From Thaumasiovibrio sp043421945 (lineage in GTDB: Bacteria; Pseudomonadota; Gammaproteobacteria; Enterobacterales; Vibrionaceae), in the NCBI GenBank assembly GCA_043421945.1, contig JBHOGO010000001.1, positions 62,001 through 126,000 on the forward strand: a stretch of 64,000 nucleotides of DNA, in the 5' to 3' direction. Below, in pieces: positions 54,757-63,532 of the stretch (the first letter of the stretch is position 1; every line of letters begins with the position of its first letter). The notes below the pieces were generated by a model. The model was not told where the DNA came from. It worked only from the letters and a program-made list of their open reading frames with translations, and made no database searches. The position numbers and the translations under genes are program-made.

Positions 54757-56264
54757 GCCGTTACCTCCAATAGTGCTTGAGCTGTTTCACGATCGGAGTA
54801 GTGGACCGTCTTAGCAGCAAATACCTGATAATCTTCATGCCCCTTGCCGGCAATAAGTACAATATCGCTAGGCTGTGCCTGCGAGAAGGCATGCTTAATA
54901 GCCAGTGCACGATCATGTTGAACAATCACACGGTCAGGATTCTTCATACCCGCCACCATATCAGCCACAATCGCTTCAGGAGATTCACTACGGGGATTAT
55001 CGTCTGTAATAACGACATTATTGGCATACTGCTCTGCAATGGCAGCCATCATAGGACGCTTTCCTTTATCACGATCACCGCCACAACCCACAATACACCA
55101 TAAATTACCTTCACAATGGCCTTGTAAGGCATGGAGTGCTTTCTCTAGAGCATCGGGAGTATGAGCGTAGTCGACAACCAGCATCGGTTTGTCAACACGA
55201 TGAAAAACTTCCATACGGCCGATAACAGCTTGTAGCTTTGGTGCCGTCGCGATGAGTTCCGAAAACGCATACCCAAGTTCAAGTATCACGCCTAACGCAA
55301 GTAATAGATTGTGAACGTTAAATGCCCCAACTAACGGCGTATTTAACACCCCGTTCCCCCAAGAAGAGACCACTGAAACTGACATCCCTTGATTTGATAA
55401 CGTCACTTGCTCTGCACAAATATAGCGATGAGAGGCTAACGCAGAAGTCAATTGTGGCTGCGTTGATATCGCTATTGCTTTTGGCATCTCTCGCAACCAG
55501 CGCTCGCCCACGGGATCATCACTATTAATCACCGCCGATTGCGTCTTGTGCTGAGTAAATAGCAGACGCTTAGCATCGGCATAGGCGTCCATATCACCGT
55601 GATAATCCAAATGATCGCGACTTAGGTTAGTAAACACTCCAACCTTGAATTCAGCAGCAGCAACGCGGTGCTGTACTAAGCCATGCGATGACACCTCTAG
55701 CGCAACGGCTTTCGCACCTTGCTCTTGTAGATCTGATAATGTTGCTTGAATTTCAATAGGGCTGCCCGTGGTATTCAGTGCTGGCTTGATATTATCCAAC
55801 ATTCCATTACCAGTGGTCCCCATTACACCACACGGTGTGTTTTGAAGTTGTAACCATTGTGCGATAAGTTGAGAGATTGTGGTTTTACCATTGGTCCCTG
55901 TAATACCGATTAACGCTGGCTGAGGCTGCTCAAGAAGATAAGCGCGTTGAGCAATAGCCGAGAGGTGCCTGTCTAGTTCAAAAAAACGAATAACAGGGAG
56001 GCCTTGAATCCATTCAATAATCCCGTGGCTTAATGCATCTTCAACATGAGAAAGAATCGCTGTCGCCCCAGCTTCAATCGCTTGGGGAATAAACTGGTTA
56101 CCATCGCTTTGATGACCACGTACTGCGACAAAAAGATCACCTTGTACAACCTTGCGGCTATCATTTTGCAGCCCAGAAATGGTTAAAGAGGCCCAGCGAC
56201 TATCCTGAGCTTCAACCCAAGGTAGCAATAAGGCCCCTAAATTCGCTGTTTTAACTGTCGGCAT
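54753..56264 (-). CDS. murE: UDP-MurNAc-L-Ala-D-Glu--meso-diaminopimelate ligase MurE
   Basis: MurE adds the third residue of the stem peptide. The 503-aa product has P-loop GITGTNGKTT near 114-123, the carbamylated-lysine segment (DAYADAKRLLF), and the DDNPRSE motif near 420, the signature for meso-diaminopimelate rather than lysine. The start overlaps ftsI by 14 bp. Confidence 0.96.
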   Translation of the reverse strand: MPTVKTANLGALLLPWVEAQDSRWASLTISGLQNDSRKVVQGDLFVAVRGHQSDGNQFIPQAIEAGATAILSHVEDALSHGIIEWIQGLPVIRFFELDRHLSAIAQRAYLLEQPQPALIGITGTNGKTTISQLIAQWLQLQNTPCGVMGTTGNGMLDNIKPALNTTGSPIEIQATLSDLQEQGAKAVALEVSSHGLVQHRVAAAEFKVGVFTNLSRDHLDYHGDMDAYADAKRLLFTQHKTQSAVINSDDPVGERWLREMPKAIAISTQPQLTSALASHRYICAEQVTLSNQGMSVSVVSSWGNGVLNTPLVGAFNVHNLLLALGVILELGYAFSELIATAPKLQAVIGRMEVFHRVDKPMLVVDYAHTPDALEKALHALQGHCEGNLWCIVGCGGDRDKGKRPMMAAIAEQYANNVVITDDNPRSESPEAIVADMVAGMKNPDRVIVQHDRALAIKHAFSQAQPSDIVLIAGKGHEDYQVFAAKTVHYSDRETAQALLEVTA

Positions 56265-57996
56265 GAGACCTGCCTTCTGTTGTGACTATATTAATATTGC
56301 TACCACCATCGTCGGGCGGCACATTGAGAATTTGGAGAGCGCTTTTCATCACTTCAGCAAAGATCGGCGCGGCAACTAGCCCGCCATAATATTGATCTCC
56401 CTGAGGCTCATTGACGACAACCACAAGCGCAAGACGTGGATGAGTAATTGGTGCAAGCCCTGCCGTTAGTGCAACGTATTCATCACCATAACCGCCGCTC
56501 ACAGCCTTCACTGATGTTCCCGTTTTAGCACCAACCCGGTAACCAGGCACAGCCGCTCGGGTCGCACTGCCTCCTTGTTGCGTCACACTTTCAAGCATAT
56601 CGAGGACTTTACGTGTATTTTCAGCACTTGCGACTCGGACACCAGGCGTATCCTCTTCAAGCTTCAAGACGGAAAGGGGTCTCGCTTCCCCTAAACCACC
56701 GAGCGTCGTGTACGCACGCACCAACTGAATTGGAGTAACCGAAAGCCCATAACCAAAACTAATCGTGGCACGTTCAAAATCAGACCAACGGGTACGATGA
56801 GGGAAGATTCCCGCACTCTCACCAACGAGACTGATCCCTGATGCTTCACCAAGCCCTACACCGTTATAAAAACCAAGCAGCTCTTGTATTGGCATCGCAA
56901 GAGATAACTTAGAAACACCAATATTACTCGATTTTTGCAAAATACGGCGAAGATCCGCGACCCCAGCTTTAGAGACATCTCGCACTCGGCTACCACCGAT
57001 TTGCATGATGCCATTTCCAGTATCAATCTTGGTACTCTCATCCGCGATACCTGCTTCTAACGCAGCAAGAACAACAAAAGGTTTAACGCTCGAACCTGGC
57101 TCCATCGCATCCGTAATCGTCCGATTACGCATTCGATAGCTTTGTAACTCATTACGGTTATTGGGGTTATATGAAGGGCCATTTACCATTGCAAGAATTT
57201 CGCCCGTCGTCACATCCGTCATGATAATTGAGACTGATGTTGCTTGATGATCAGCGACAGCTTGTTTCGCCGCTCGATAGGCTACCGCCTGTATTCTCTG
57301 ATCAATGCTCAGCTGAAGAGGTTTACCTTGCTCACGCTCTTTAACCGCAATATTTTCAACAACACGCCCATAGCGGTCTTTGCGAACAGTTCGCGCTCCG
57401 GGCTCTCCGGTTAGCCAACCGTCATAGGTTCTTTCGACCCCTTCAAGACCACGACCATCGATCCCCGTTACGCCAATAAGTTGCGAGCTGACTTCGCCTG
57501 CTGGGTAGTAACGACGTGATTCAGCATTGAGACCAATACCTGGGAGGCTTAAACGGCTGACATAATTCGCCATTGCAGGGCTTACTTGGCGTTGGAGGTA
57601 AACAAAACGACGTTTAGGATTTGCTGTAATACGATTGAGCATTGTTTGGCGGTCAATATCGAGTACGTCGGCCAGTGCGTGCCATCGCTCTAAGTCACCA
57701 AGACCCGCTTCTGCAATGACTTTAGGATCTGCCCAAACAGCTTGTACAGGGACACTCACAGCAAGTTGCTCGCCGTTACGGTCTGAGATGATACCGCGAG
57801 CAGAAGGAAGAGCTTTAACACGCAAAGAGCGTAAATCCCCCTCCTGGCGGAGTTTTCCGGGCTCTAATACTTGGATATAGGCTGCGCGACTCACCAAGGT
57901 TGCAAAAGCAAGTACCATACAAAAACAAACCAGATAAAAACGCCACCGAATAAAGGCGCTTTCTGGTGCCGTGGGCGGTGTCTTTTTCTGGTTCAT
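56251..57996 (-). CDS. ftsI: Septal peptidoglycan transpeptidase FtsI (PBP3)
   Basis: PBP3 crosslinks septal peptidoglycan in complex with FtsW. The 581-aa product has one N-terminal membrane helix (about 20-42), the pedestal domain (SARGIISDRNG near 65-75), and a class B transpeptidase domain with S302-SVK305, SSN at 356-358 and KTGT at 491-494. The ATG overlaps the ftsL stop by one base (TAATG). Confidence 0.97.
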   Translation of the reverse strand: MNQKKTPPTAPESAFIRWRFYLVCFCMVLAFATLVSRAAYIQVLEPGKLRQEGDLRSLRVKALPSARGIISDRNGEQLAVSVPVQAVWADPKVIAEAGLGDLERWHALADVLDIDRQTMLNRITANPKRRFVYLQRQVSPAMANYVSRLSLPGIGLNAESRRYYPAGEVSSQLIGVTGIDGRGLEGVERTYDGWLTGEPGARTVRKDRYGRVVENIAVKEREQGKPLQLSIDQRIQAVAYRAAKQAVADHQATSVSIIMTDVTTGEILAMVNGPSYNPNNRNELQSYRMRNRTITDAMEPGSSVKPFVVLAALEAGIADESTKIDTGNGIMQIGGSRVRDVSKAGVADLRRILQKSSNIGVSKLSLAMPIQELLGFYNGVGLGEASGISLVGESAGIFPHRTRWSDFERATISFGYGLSVTPIQLVRAYTTLGGLGEARPLSVLKLEEDTPGVRVASAENTRKVLDMLESVTQQGGSATRAAVPGYRVGAKTGTSVKAVSGGYGDEYVALTAGLAPITHPRLALVVVVNEPQGDQYYGGLVAAPIFAEVMKSALQILNVPPDDGGSNINIVTTEGRSHADS

Positions 57997-58310
57997 TAGT
58001 ACACGATCACTTCTTTATTAGTTGCTGGACGATGCATTTCAAGACGCTCTTCTGCGACCTCTTCAACATAGCTATGTTCCGCTAAAGAACTCTCTTCCAG
58101 TAATTGATTTCGCCACTCAATGTCGAGAGAATCTTGATCGAGTAACAGCTGTTCCCGAAGAGAAATTTGCTCTCGTGTATTATGAGTGACCATCACGATA
58201 CTCATTGCAGTGACTAAAATAACAATGAGCAGAAGCAGCGGCACCCTACCCACAGTGAGCAAGTCACTGCCGATATGTCTGGCTAAATTAAACTCCTGCT
58301 CTTTGTCCAT
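57996..58310 (-). CDS. ftsL: Cell division protein FtsL
   Basis: FtsL is a small bitopic divisome protein that forms a coiled-coil complex with FtsB and FtsQ and activates FtsWI. The 104-aa product has a cytoplasmic N-terminus, one membrane helix (about 22-42, VPLLLLIVILVTAMSIVMV) and a periplasmic leucine-zipper-like coiled coil (REQLLLDQDSLDIEWRNQLL). The ATG at 58310 overlaps the rsmH stop by one base (TGATG); the longer frame from 58331 is not needed. Confidence 0.93.
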   Translation of the reverse strand: MDKEQEFNLARHIGSDLLTVGRVPLLLLIVILVTAMSIVMVTHNTREQISLREQLLLDQDSLDIEWRNQLLEESSLAEHSYVEEVAEERLEMHRPATNKEVIVY

Positions 58311-59260
58311 CAGTCGAGCTTCTCTGCCCAACGGAGTACCGAACTACGTGCACGAGGGTTCACTTGTAACTCATCTTTTGAAGGCTTAATCGCTTTACTG
58401 ACCGCTTTCATCTTCGCACTACCTAACGCTTTAATTTGATCTTCAGTCAATGGCAAACCATGCGGGACATCGGGTCCTTTGCTCTGTTTGCGAATAAAGC
58501 GTTTCACCATACGGTCTTCTAGCGAATGGAAACTAATCACCGAAAGGCGTCCTTGTGGTGCAAGGATCTCTAACGCACCATTTAGCGCCATATCGATCTC
58601 TTCAAGCTCACTGTTGATGTAGATTCGAAATGCCTGAAATGCACGAGTTGCAGGGTGTTTATGCTTGTCCTTGAAGGGTACCGCTTTATCAATCAGCTTC
58701 GCCAATTGCAGGGTACGCGTAAGTGGCTCAAGCTCTTCATTCTCACGATGCTCAATAATGGCACGAGCAATACGACGACCAAAACGATCTTCCCCGAACT
58801 CTTTAATCACCCAGGTAATATCGTCTTCATCAGCGGTAAGCAGCCAGTCAGCGACAGATACCCCTGAGGTTGGGTCCATACGCATATCTAACGGCCCATC
58901 ACGCATAAAACTAAAACCACGTTCAGCATCGTCGAGTTGTGGAGACGAAACGCCAAGATCCAGTAATACGCCATCGATCTTGCCACTCAATCCACGTTCA
59001 GTCAGGTAAGTCGCTAGTCCCGAAAACGGGCCATGTACAATCTCAAAACGTGCATCGTCAATAGTTGCAGCTTCGGCAATGGCTTGTGGATCACGGTCAA
59101 TCGCAATTAAACGACCATTCTCGCCCAGCTTCGAAAGGATATGACGACTATGACCGCCGCGACCAAATGTACCATCGACGTAAATACCGTCGGGCTTAAT
59201 TGCAAGTCCATCAACCGCTTCATCGAGCAGGACGGAAATATGTGCTGGGTTATCTGACAT
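58310..59260 (-). CDS. rsmH: 16S rRNA (cytosine-1402-N4)-methyltransferase RsmH
   Basis: RsmH (MraW) methylates N4 of C1402 in the ribosomal P site; rsmI, which modifies the ribose of the same nucleotide, is also in this window. The 316-aa product has the SAM motif DGTFGRGGHSR near 29-39, LLDLGVSSPQLDD near 97-109, and the C-terminal HSLEDRMVKRF and NPRARSSVLR segments. It is the second gene of the dcw cluster. Confidence 0.97.
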   Translation of the reverse strand: MSDNPAHISVLLDEAVDGLAIKPDGIYVDGTFGRGGHSRHILSKLGENGRLIAIDRDPQAIAEAATIDDARFEIVHGPFSGLATYLTERGLSGKIDGVLLDLGVSSPQLDDAERGFSFMRDGPLDMRMDPTSGVSVADWLLTADEDDITWVIKEFGEDRFGRRIARAIIEHRENEELEPLTRTLQLAKLIDKAVPFKDKHKHPATRAFQAFRIYINSELEEIDMALNGALEILAPQGRLSVISFHSLEDRMVKRFIRKQSKGPDVPHGLPLTEDQIKALGSAKMKAVSKAIKPSKDELQVNPRARSSVLRWAEKLD

Positions 59261-59273
59261 AATCTTCTTTAAT

Positions 59274-59726
59274 TTATAACGAAAAGTCGCTCAACCGATC
59301 GGAAAGATCCAGATCCGCTTGAGCCGAAATATCTTGTTCAATCTGCTGCTGCCATCGCGCATCTTGCCAAATCTCAAATTTATTAAGTTGACCGACAAGC
59401 ATGGCTTTACTTTCTAACTCAGCATAATGGCGTAAAGTGGGAGGGATGAGGATACGCCCCTGGCTATCTAAGCTGCACTCACTCGCATGACCTAATATCA
59501 AACGTTGTAAGCGCCGCTCAGCTGGATTCAAACTCGACAGTTTAGCCAATCTGCCTTCAACTTTTTCCCACTCATTAAGGGGATAAAGCAAAAGACAAGC
59601 GTAATGATGGTCGATCGTACAGACAAGAAGGCCTTCGCAAGTGCTCTGTAGCTCCTCACGATATCGCTTTGGTATGGCGAGACGCCCTTTACCGTCCATA
59701 GCAACCGAGTTTGCCCCACGTAACAT
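59274..59726 (-). CDS. mraZ: Transcriptional regulator MraZ
   Basis: MraZ is an AbrB-like dodecameric regulator that represses the dcw cluster. The 150-aa product has two MraZ domains, each with the DxKGR(L/I)xxP(xxxR) signature: MDGKGRLAIPKRYR near 10-23 and LDSQGRILIPPTLR near 89-102. It is the first gene of the dcw cluster and has the expected 10-bp-spaced GTGGG boxes upstream for autorepression. Confidence 0.96.
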   Translation of the reverse strand: MLRGANSVAMDGKGRLAIPKRYREELQSTCEGLLVCTIDHHYACLLLYPLNEWEKVEGRLAKLSSLNPAERRLQRLILGHASECSLDSQGRILIPPTLRHYAELESKAMLVGQLNKFEIWQDARWQQQIEQDISAQADLDLSDRLSDFSL

Positions 59727-59753
59727 AATTAACGACCGTTTTGCCTGTTAGGC

Positions 59754-59778
59754 TCCACTTTTCCCCACAAAAACCCAC
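59754..59778 (-). promoter_or_regulatory. MraZ-binding repeats (mraZ operator)
   Basis: Three repeats on the minus strand (GTGGG, GTGGG, GTGGA) start exactly 10 bp apart at 59778, 59768 and 59758. This is the repeat pattern that MraZ binds, just downstream of the candidate promoter. Confidence 0.75.
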
Positions 59779-59783
59779 TTTAA

Positions 59784-59812
59784 AGTTTACGTTTGCCCCC
59801 CTCGTTTAGCAA
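59784..59812 (-). promoter_or_regulatory. Candidate dcw (mraZ) promoter
   Basis: On the minus strand TTGCTA and TAAACT (each 4 of 6 to consensus) are 17 bp apart. The MraZ repeats lie immediately downstream, where bound MraZ would block initiation. Confidence 0.55.
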
Positions 59813-59911
59813 GCTAAGCACGCAAAAATAAGCGAATAGAACATAGTTATCACCGGGATAATGTTGCTAACTGATTGATATTGCGGAGCATGTCAACAAG
59901 GCGTTGAAATG

Positions 59912-59940
59912 AAAAAGGGCAATGCGTGAACATTGCCCTT
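59912..59940 (-). terminator. Terminator of rnpB
   Basis: AAGGGCAATG and CATTGCCCTT form a ten-pair stem around a six-base loop at 59915-59940. On the minus strand a run of T follows. Confidence 0.88.
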
Positions 59941-59946
59941 AAAAAG

Positions 59947-60326
<380 letters not shown>

Positions 60327-60334
60327 GGCGGCGG

Positions 60335-60363
60335 ATAATACAGGAGTGAATGGAAGCTGTCCA
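60335..60363 (-). promoter_or_regulatory. rnpB promoter
   Basis: On the minus strand TGGACA (-35), a 17-bp spacer and TATTAT (-10) lie just ahead of the RNase P RNA 5' end. This is close to a consensus sigma-70 promoter, as expected for a stable RNA. Confidence 0.8.
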
Positions 60364-60435
60364 GCCTAACGAGCACTTCCTCAAAATCAGAGATAAAGGT
60401 GCTCAATACGCAAGCAAATCGATATCTATCGACGA

Positions 60436-61296
60436 TTAATCAAGTGCCTCAAGACCCCATTTATACAGCGCATTTTTCTTAACGCCATGAATCTCTGCCG
60501 CTAGCGCTGCCGCTTTTTTCAACGGTAGCTCTTTTGCTAAAAGTGCGGTGGTCTTGGTGGCCTCTGGCGGCAGAGCTTCTTTCTCTGCGCGATGACCTGC
60601 CACAAGTAAAACCATTTCTCCGCGAGTACGATTACTGTCTTCTTTTAGCCACTCAATCAGCTCACCAAGTGGTGCACCATGGAAAGTTTCAAACGTTTTC
60701 GTCAACTCTCTCGCTAAGACAACTTGGCGCTCTTCACCCAGTACGAACAGCATATCCGCCAAAGAGTCCATAATACGATGCGGTGATTCATAAAAAATTA
60801 ATGTACGCTCGTCACTTTGCAGTGATTCAAAGACATCACGACGCCCTTTACTCTTCGCAGGCAAGAACCCTTCGAAGCTAAAGCGATCGGATGGCAGACC
60901 CGAAGCGCTCAGGGCTGTAACCACGGCACAAGCGCCCGGAAGAGGAACAACATTGACACCCGCCTGACGACAACGATTGACAAGATGGTATCCTGGATCA
61001 CTGATCAACGGAGTGCCAGCATCAGAAACTAATGCAATGGATTGCCCTTGTTGTATTTGCGCAATAAGAGCGTCTGCTTTATGTTGTTCATTATGGTCGT
61101 GTAAAGCGAAGGTACGAGTCGTTATACCAAAGTGGGATAACAGCCGACCAGTATGGCGCGTATCTTCAGCGGCAATCACATCAACAGCATTGAGTACGTC
61201 TAATGCGCGTTGGGTGATATCGCCTAAATTCCCGATTGGAGTGGGAACGATGTAAAGTGTTGCGACAGATTCCGCACTTCTAATTGTATCAGTCAT
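60436..61296 (-). CDS. rsmI: 16S rRNA (cytidine-1402-2'-O)-methyltransferase RsmI
   Basis: RsmI methylates the ribose of C1402 in 16S rRNA. The 286-aa product is a tetrapyrrole-methylase-fold enzyme with TLYIVPTPIGNLGDITQRA near 13-31, AAEDTRHTGRLL near 50-61, LVSDAGTPLISDPGY near 94-108 and LPGACAVVTALSASGLP near 126-142. It is divergent from lpoA with a 61-bp gap, the same neighbours as in E. coli. Confidence 0.96.
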   Translation of the reverse strand: MTDTIRSAESVATLYIVPTPIGNLGDITQRALDVLNAVDVIAAEDTRHTGRLLSHFGITTRTFALHDHNEQHKADALIAQIQQGQSIALVSDAGTPLISDPGYHLVNRCRQAGVNVVPLPGACAVVTALSASGLPSDRFSFEGFLPAKSKGRRDVFESLQSDERTLIFYESPHRIMDSLADMLFVLGEERQVVLARELTKTFETFHGAPLGELIEWLKEDSNRTRGEMVLLVAGHRAEKEALPPEATKTTALLAKELPLKKAAALAAEIHGVKKNALYKWGLEALD

Positions 61297-61357
61297 TTGT
61301 TTAAGATCTCTTCAGCCAGTAAGATAGAGAGTAATTTGTTACGGTCGAAATAAAACA

Positions 61358-63184
61358 ATGCTTAAGTTTACTCAAAAGCGTCAAAGTGTAACACGTCTTG
61401 TTGCCCCGGTGGCATTGGCAGTTACGCTCGCGGCTTGTTCCACGACATCGTTACCTGAAAATGTCAACATTGCCGCCCCAGCCACTCAATCAGTGGACCA
61501 ATACCTGGTCAACGCGGAAAGCAGCGAAGGCTCACGCGTTGTTGACTGGCATATTCTCGCACTAAAAGCGATGATTCGTGATGGCTTGCTACCTCAAGCG
61601 GATAGACAGCTCGATAGTATTTCCCAAATGCGAATGGATCCAAAGCAGACGGCAGAATGGCAAATTTCAAAAGCCACTCTTCGCTATCAACAGGGCCACC
61701 TGCAACAAGCGCTAGATAGCCTTAACCTGCAATCTTGGTGGCAGCTAGAGGATCAACAGTATCGCCGCTACTACCAACTGCGAACTCAACTCGCTAACGA
61801 GTTAAATCAACCTGTACTCGCAGCTCGCTCTCGCATCGCTCTCTCTCCTTATTTAGATGAAGAGCAAAAAGAAGCGAACTGGCAAGCGGTATGGAGCCTA
61901 CTTTCAAGGCTCGATAGCAATACGCTCATGGCAACACCTCTCGCCGATGACGAAAGTGCATTGCGCGGTTGGATCCAACTTAGACTCTTAGAAGATCGCT
62001 ACGCCTCTAGCCCACTTCGCTTAAAAGACGAATTAGATAGCTGGATGACACAGAACCGCTTCCATCCTGCGATCAACTATATGCCTTCTCGCTTGCAGGC
62101 GATCAATGACATGGACATCCAACAAGCACAGCATGTTGCACTCGTTCTACCGCTCAATGGTCGATATGCTCGCCAAGGTGACGCTGTTAGAGACGGCTTC
62201 TTCGCCGCAATGCTTGAAGACAGTGAACGTGACAACAACGTTCAAGTTTCTGTTTTTGACTCAACGGCGCAATCAATGCCTGATCTCGTGAATACGATGT
62301 ATAACGCTGGTATCGACTATGTCGTTGGTCCACTGATTAAAGATGATATCAGTGCTTTCCAACAGGCCAACAGTGTTAATTTCCCTACACTGGCGCTGAA
62401 TATTCCTGATGATATCCCGTCGGGGATTAATGCATGTTACTTCACCCTTTCCCCTGAAAATGAAGCACAGCAGGCCGCGATTCACCTTTACAATAACGGC
62501 TACAAATTTCCGCTCTTACTTGGTCCGCAAAGCGGCTATGGTGAACGTGTAAGCGCTGCATTTAATGAACAATGGCAACAGCTGACAGGCTTGAACGCCG
62601 ATGTTCAATACTATCGCAAGCGTCAAGAGCTCCAGCAGAAGATTAACCAAGTTTTTGGTTTAACGGATAGCCAAGCACGCATTGATCAGATGACGAAATT
62701 AACCGGACTCGATATGGAATCAGAGCAACGTAGTCGTCGCGATATCGACTCGGTATATATGATAGCGACACAGGCCGAGCTAACGTTACTTAAGCCGTTT
62801 ATTGAAGTCGCTATCAACCCAGGTGCAAAAGTGCCGGCTCTGTTCACCAGTTCACGCAGCAATACCATTGACAGCCGTGAAGATCAGCTCTTTGAGCTTC
62901 AAGGTGTTGAGTTTAGTGATATCCCATTACTGATCTCTGATCCTGCTCAATTCCAACCACGAATTGAAGAGCTGTGGCCTGATACGTCCGCCAGTACGAT
63001 GCGACTCATGGCACTCGGTATGGATGCTTATCTACTGACTCATGAGCTACCGCAGATGCAAGTCATCGATAGCCATAGCGCTGCAGGTCAAACAGGTATC
63101 CTCAGTATTGGTGAGCAATGCATTATCAATCGCGATGTTGAATGGGCAAAAGTCACAGGTAAAACGATTGAGGCTGTTCAGTAA
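61358..63184 (+). CDS. lpoA: Outer-membrane lipoprotein LpoA, activator of PBP1A
   Basis: LpoA reaches from the outer membrane to stimulate the transpeptidase of PBP1A (MrcA). The 608-aa product has a lipoprotein signal with lipobox LAAC (lipidated C27), an N-terminal TPR-like helical domain (about 40-250) and a C-terminal domain with a type I periplasmic-binding fold (VALVLPLNGRYARQGDAVRDGFFAA near 262-286). It is the first gene of lpoA-yraN-diaA and overlaps yraN by 17 bp. Confidence 0.95.
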   Translation: MLKFTQKRQSVTRLVAPVALAVTLAACSTTSLPENVNIAAPATQSVDQYLVNAESSEGSRVVDWHILALKAMIRDGLLPQADRQLDSISQMRMDPKQTAEWQISKATLRYQQGHLQQALDSLNLQSWWQLEDQQYRRYYQLRTQLANELNQPVLAARSRIALSPYLDEEQKEANWQAVWSLLSRLDSNTLMATPLADDESALRGWIQLRLLEDRYASSPLRLKDELDSWMTQNRFHPAINYMPSRLQAINDMDIQQAQHVALVLPLNGRYARQGDAVRDGFFAAMLEDSERDNNVQVSVFDSTAQSMPDLVNTMYNAGIDYVVGPLIKDDISAFQQANSVNFPTLALNIPDDIPSGINACYFTLSPENEAQQAAIHLYNNGYKFPLLLGPQSGYGERVSAAFNEQWQQLTGLNADVQYYRKRQELQQKINQVFGLTDSQARIDQMTKLTGLDMESEQRSRRDIDSVYMIATQAELTLLKPFIEVAINPGAKVPALFTSSRSNTIDSREDQLFELQGVEFSDIPLLISDPAQFQPRIEELWPDTSASTMRLMALGMDAYLLTHELPQMQVIDSHSAAGQTGILSIGEQCIINRDVEWAKVTGKTIEAVQ

Positions 63185-63530
63185 TCGTCACAAGGGTCAA
63201 GCTTACGAGGCGGCCGCTGAAACGTATCTGATTCAGCGAGGCCTCGAAGCTTGCCAACGCAATTACCAAGTGAGAGGTGGAGAGATCGACCTCATCATGA
63301 GAGATGGTGATACATGGGTATTTGTCGAAGTAAAATATCGTCAATCAGAAGCATTTGGTTCTGGCCTAGAGGCTATCGACTATCGCAAGCTTCAACGCCT
63401 CAAACGTACTGCACTTTACTGGCTAAAAATGAAAAATATTAATAGTCACATGGCAGCAATACGCTTTGATGTGGTATATATCTTTGGCGATACCACTGAG
63501 TGGTTAAAGAATATTCTTCAAGAAGGTTAA
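63168..63530 (+). CDS. yraN: UPF0102 family protein YraN (endonuclease-like fold)
   Basis: This is a small protein of the restriction-endonuclease-like superfamily with no settled function. The 120-aa product has the conserved core GGEIDLIMRDGDTWVFVEVKYR, whose Asp, Glu and Lys resemble a PD-(D/E)xK site. The frame is open from 63042 inside lpoA. I chose the TTG at 63168, which gives (M)RLFSNRHKGQAYE like other vibrio YraN proteins and has an AGGT-type site upstream; an ATG at 63135 is the alternative. It lies between lpoA and diaA. Confidence 0.85.
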   Translation: MRLFSNRHKGQAYEAAAETYLIQRGLEACQRNYQVRGGEIDLIMRDGDTWVFVEVKYRQSEAFGSGLEAIDYRKLQRLKRTALYWLKMKNINSHMAAIRFDVVYIFGDTTEWLKNILQEG

Positions 63531-63532
63531 CT

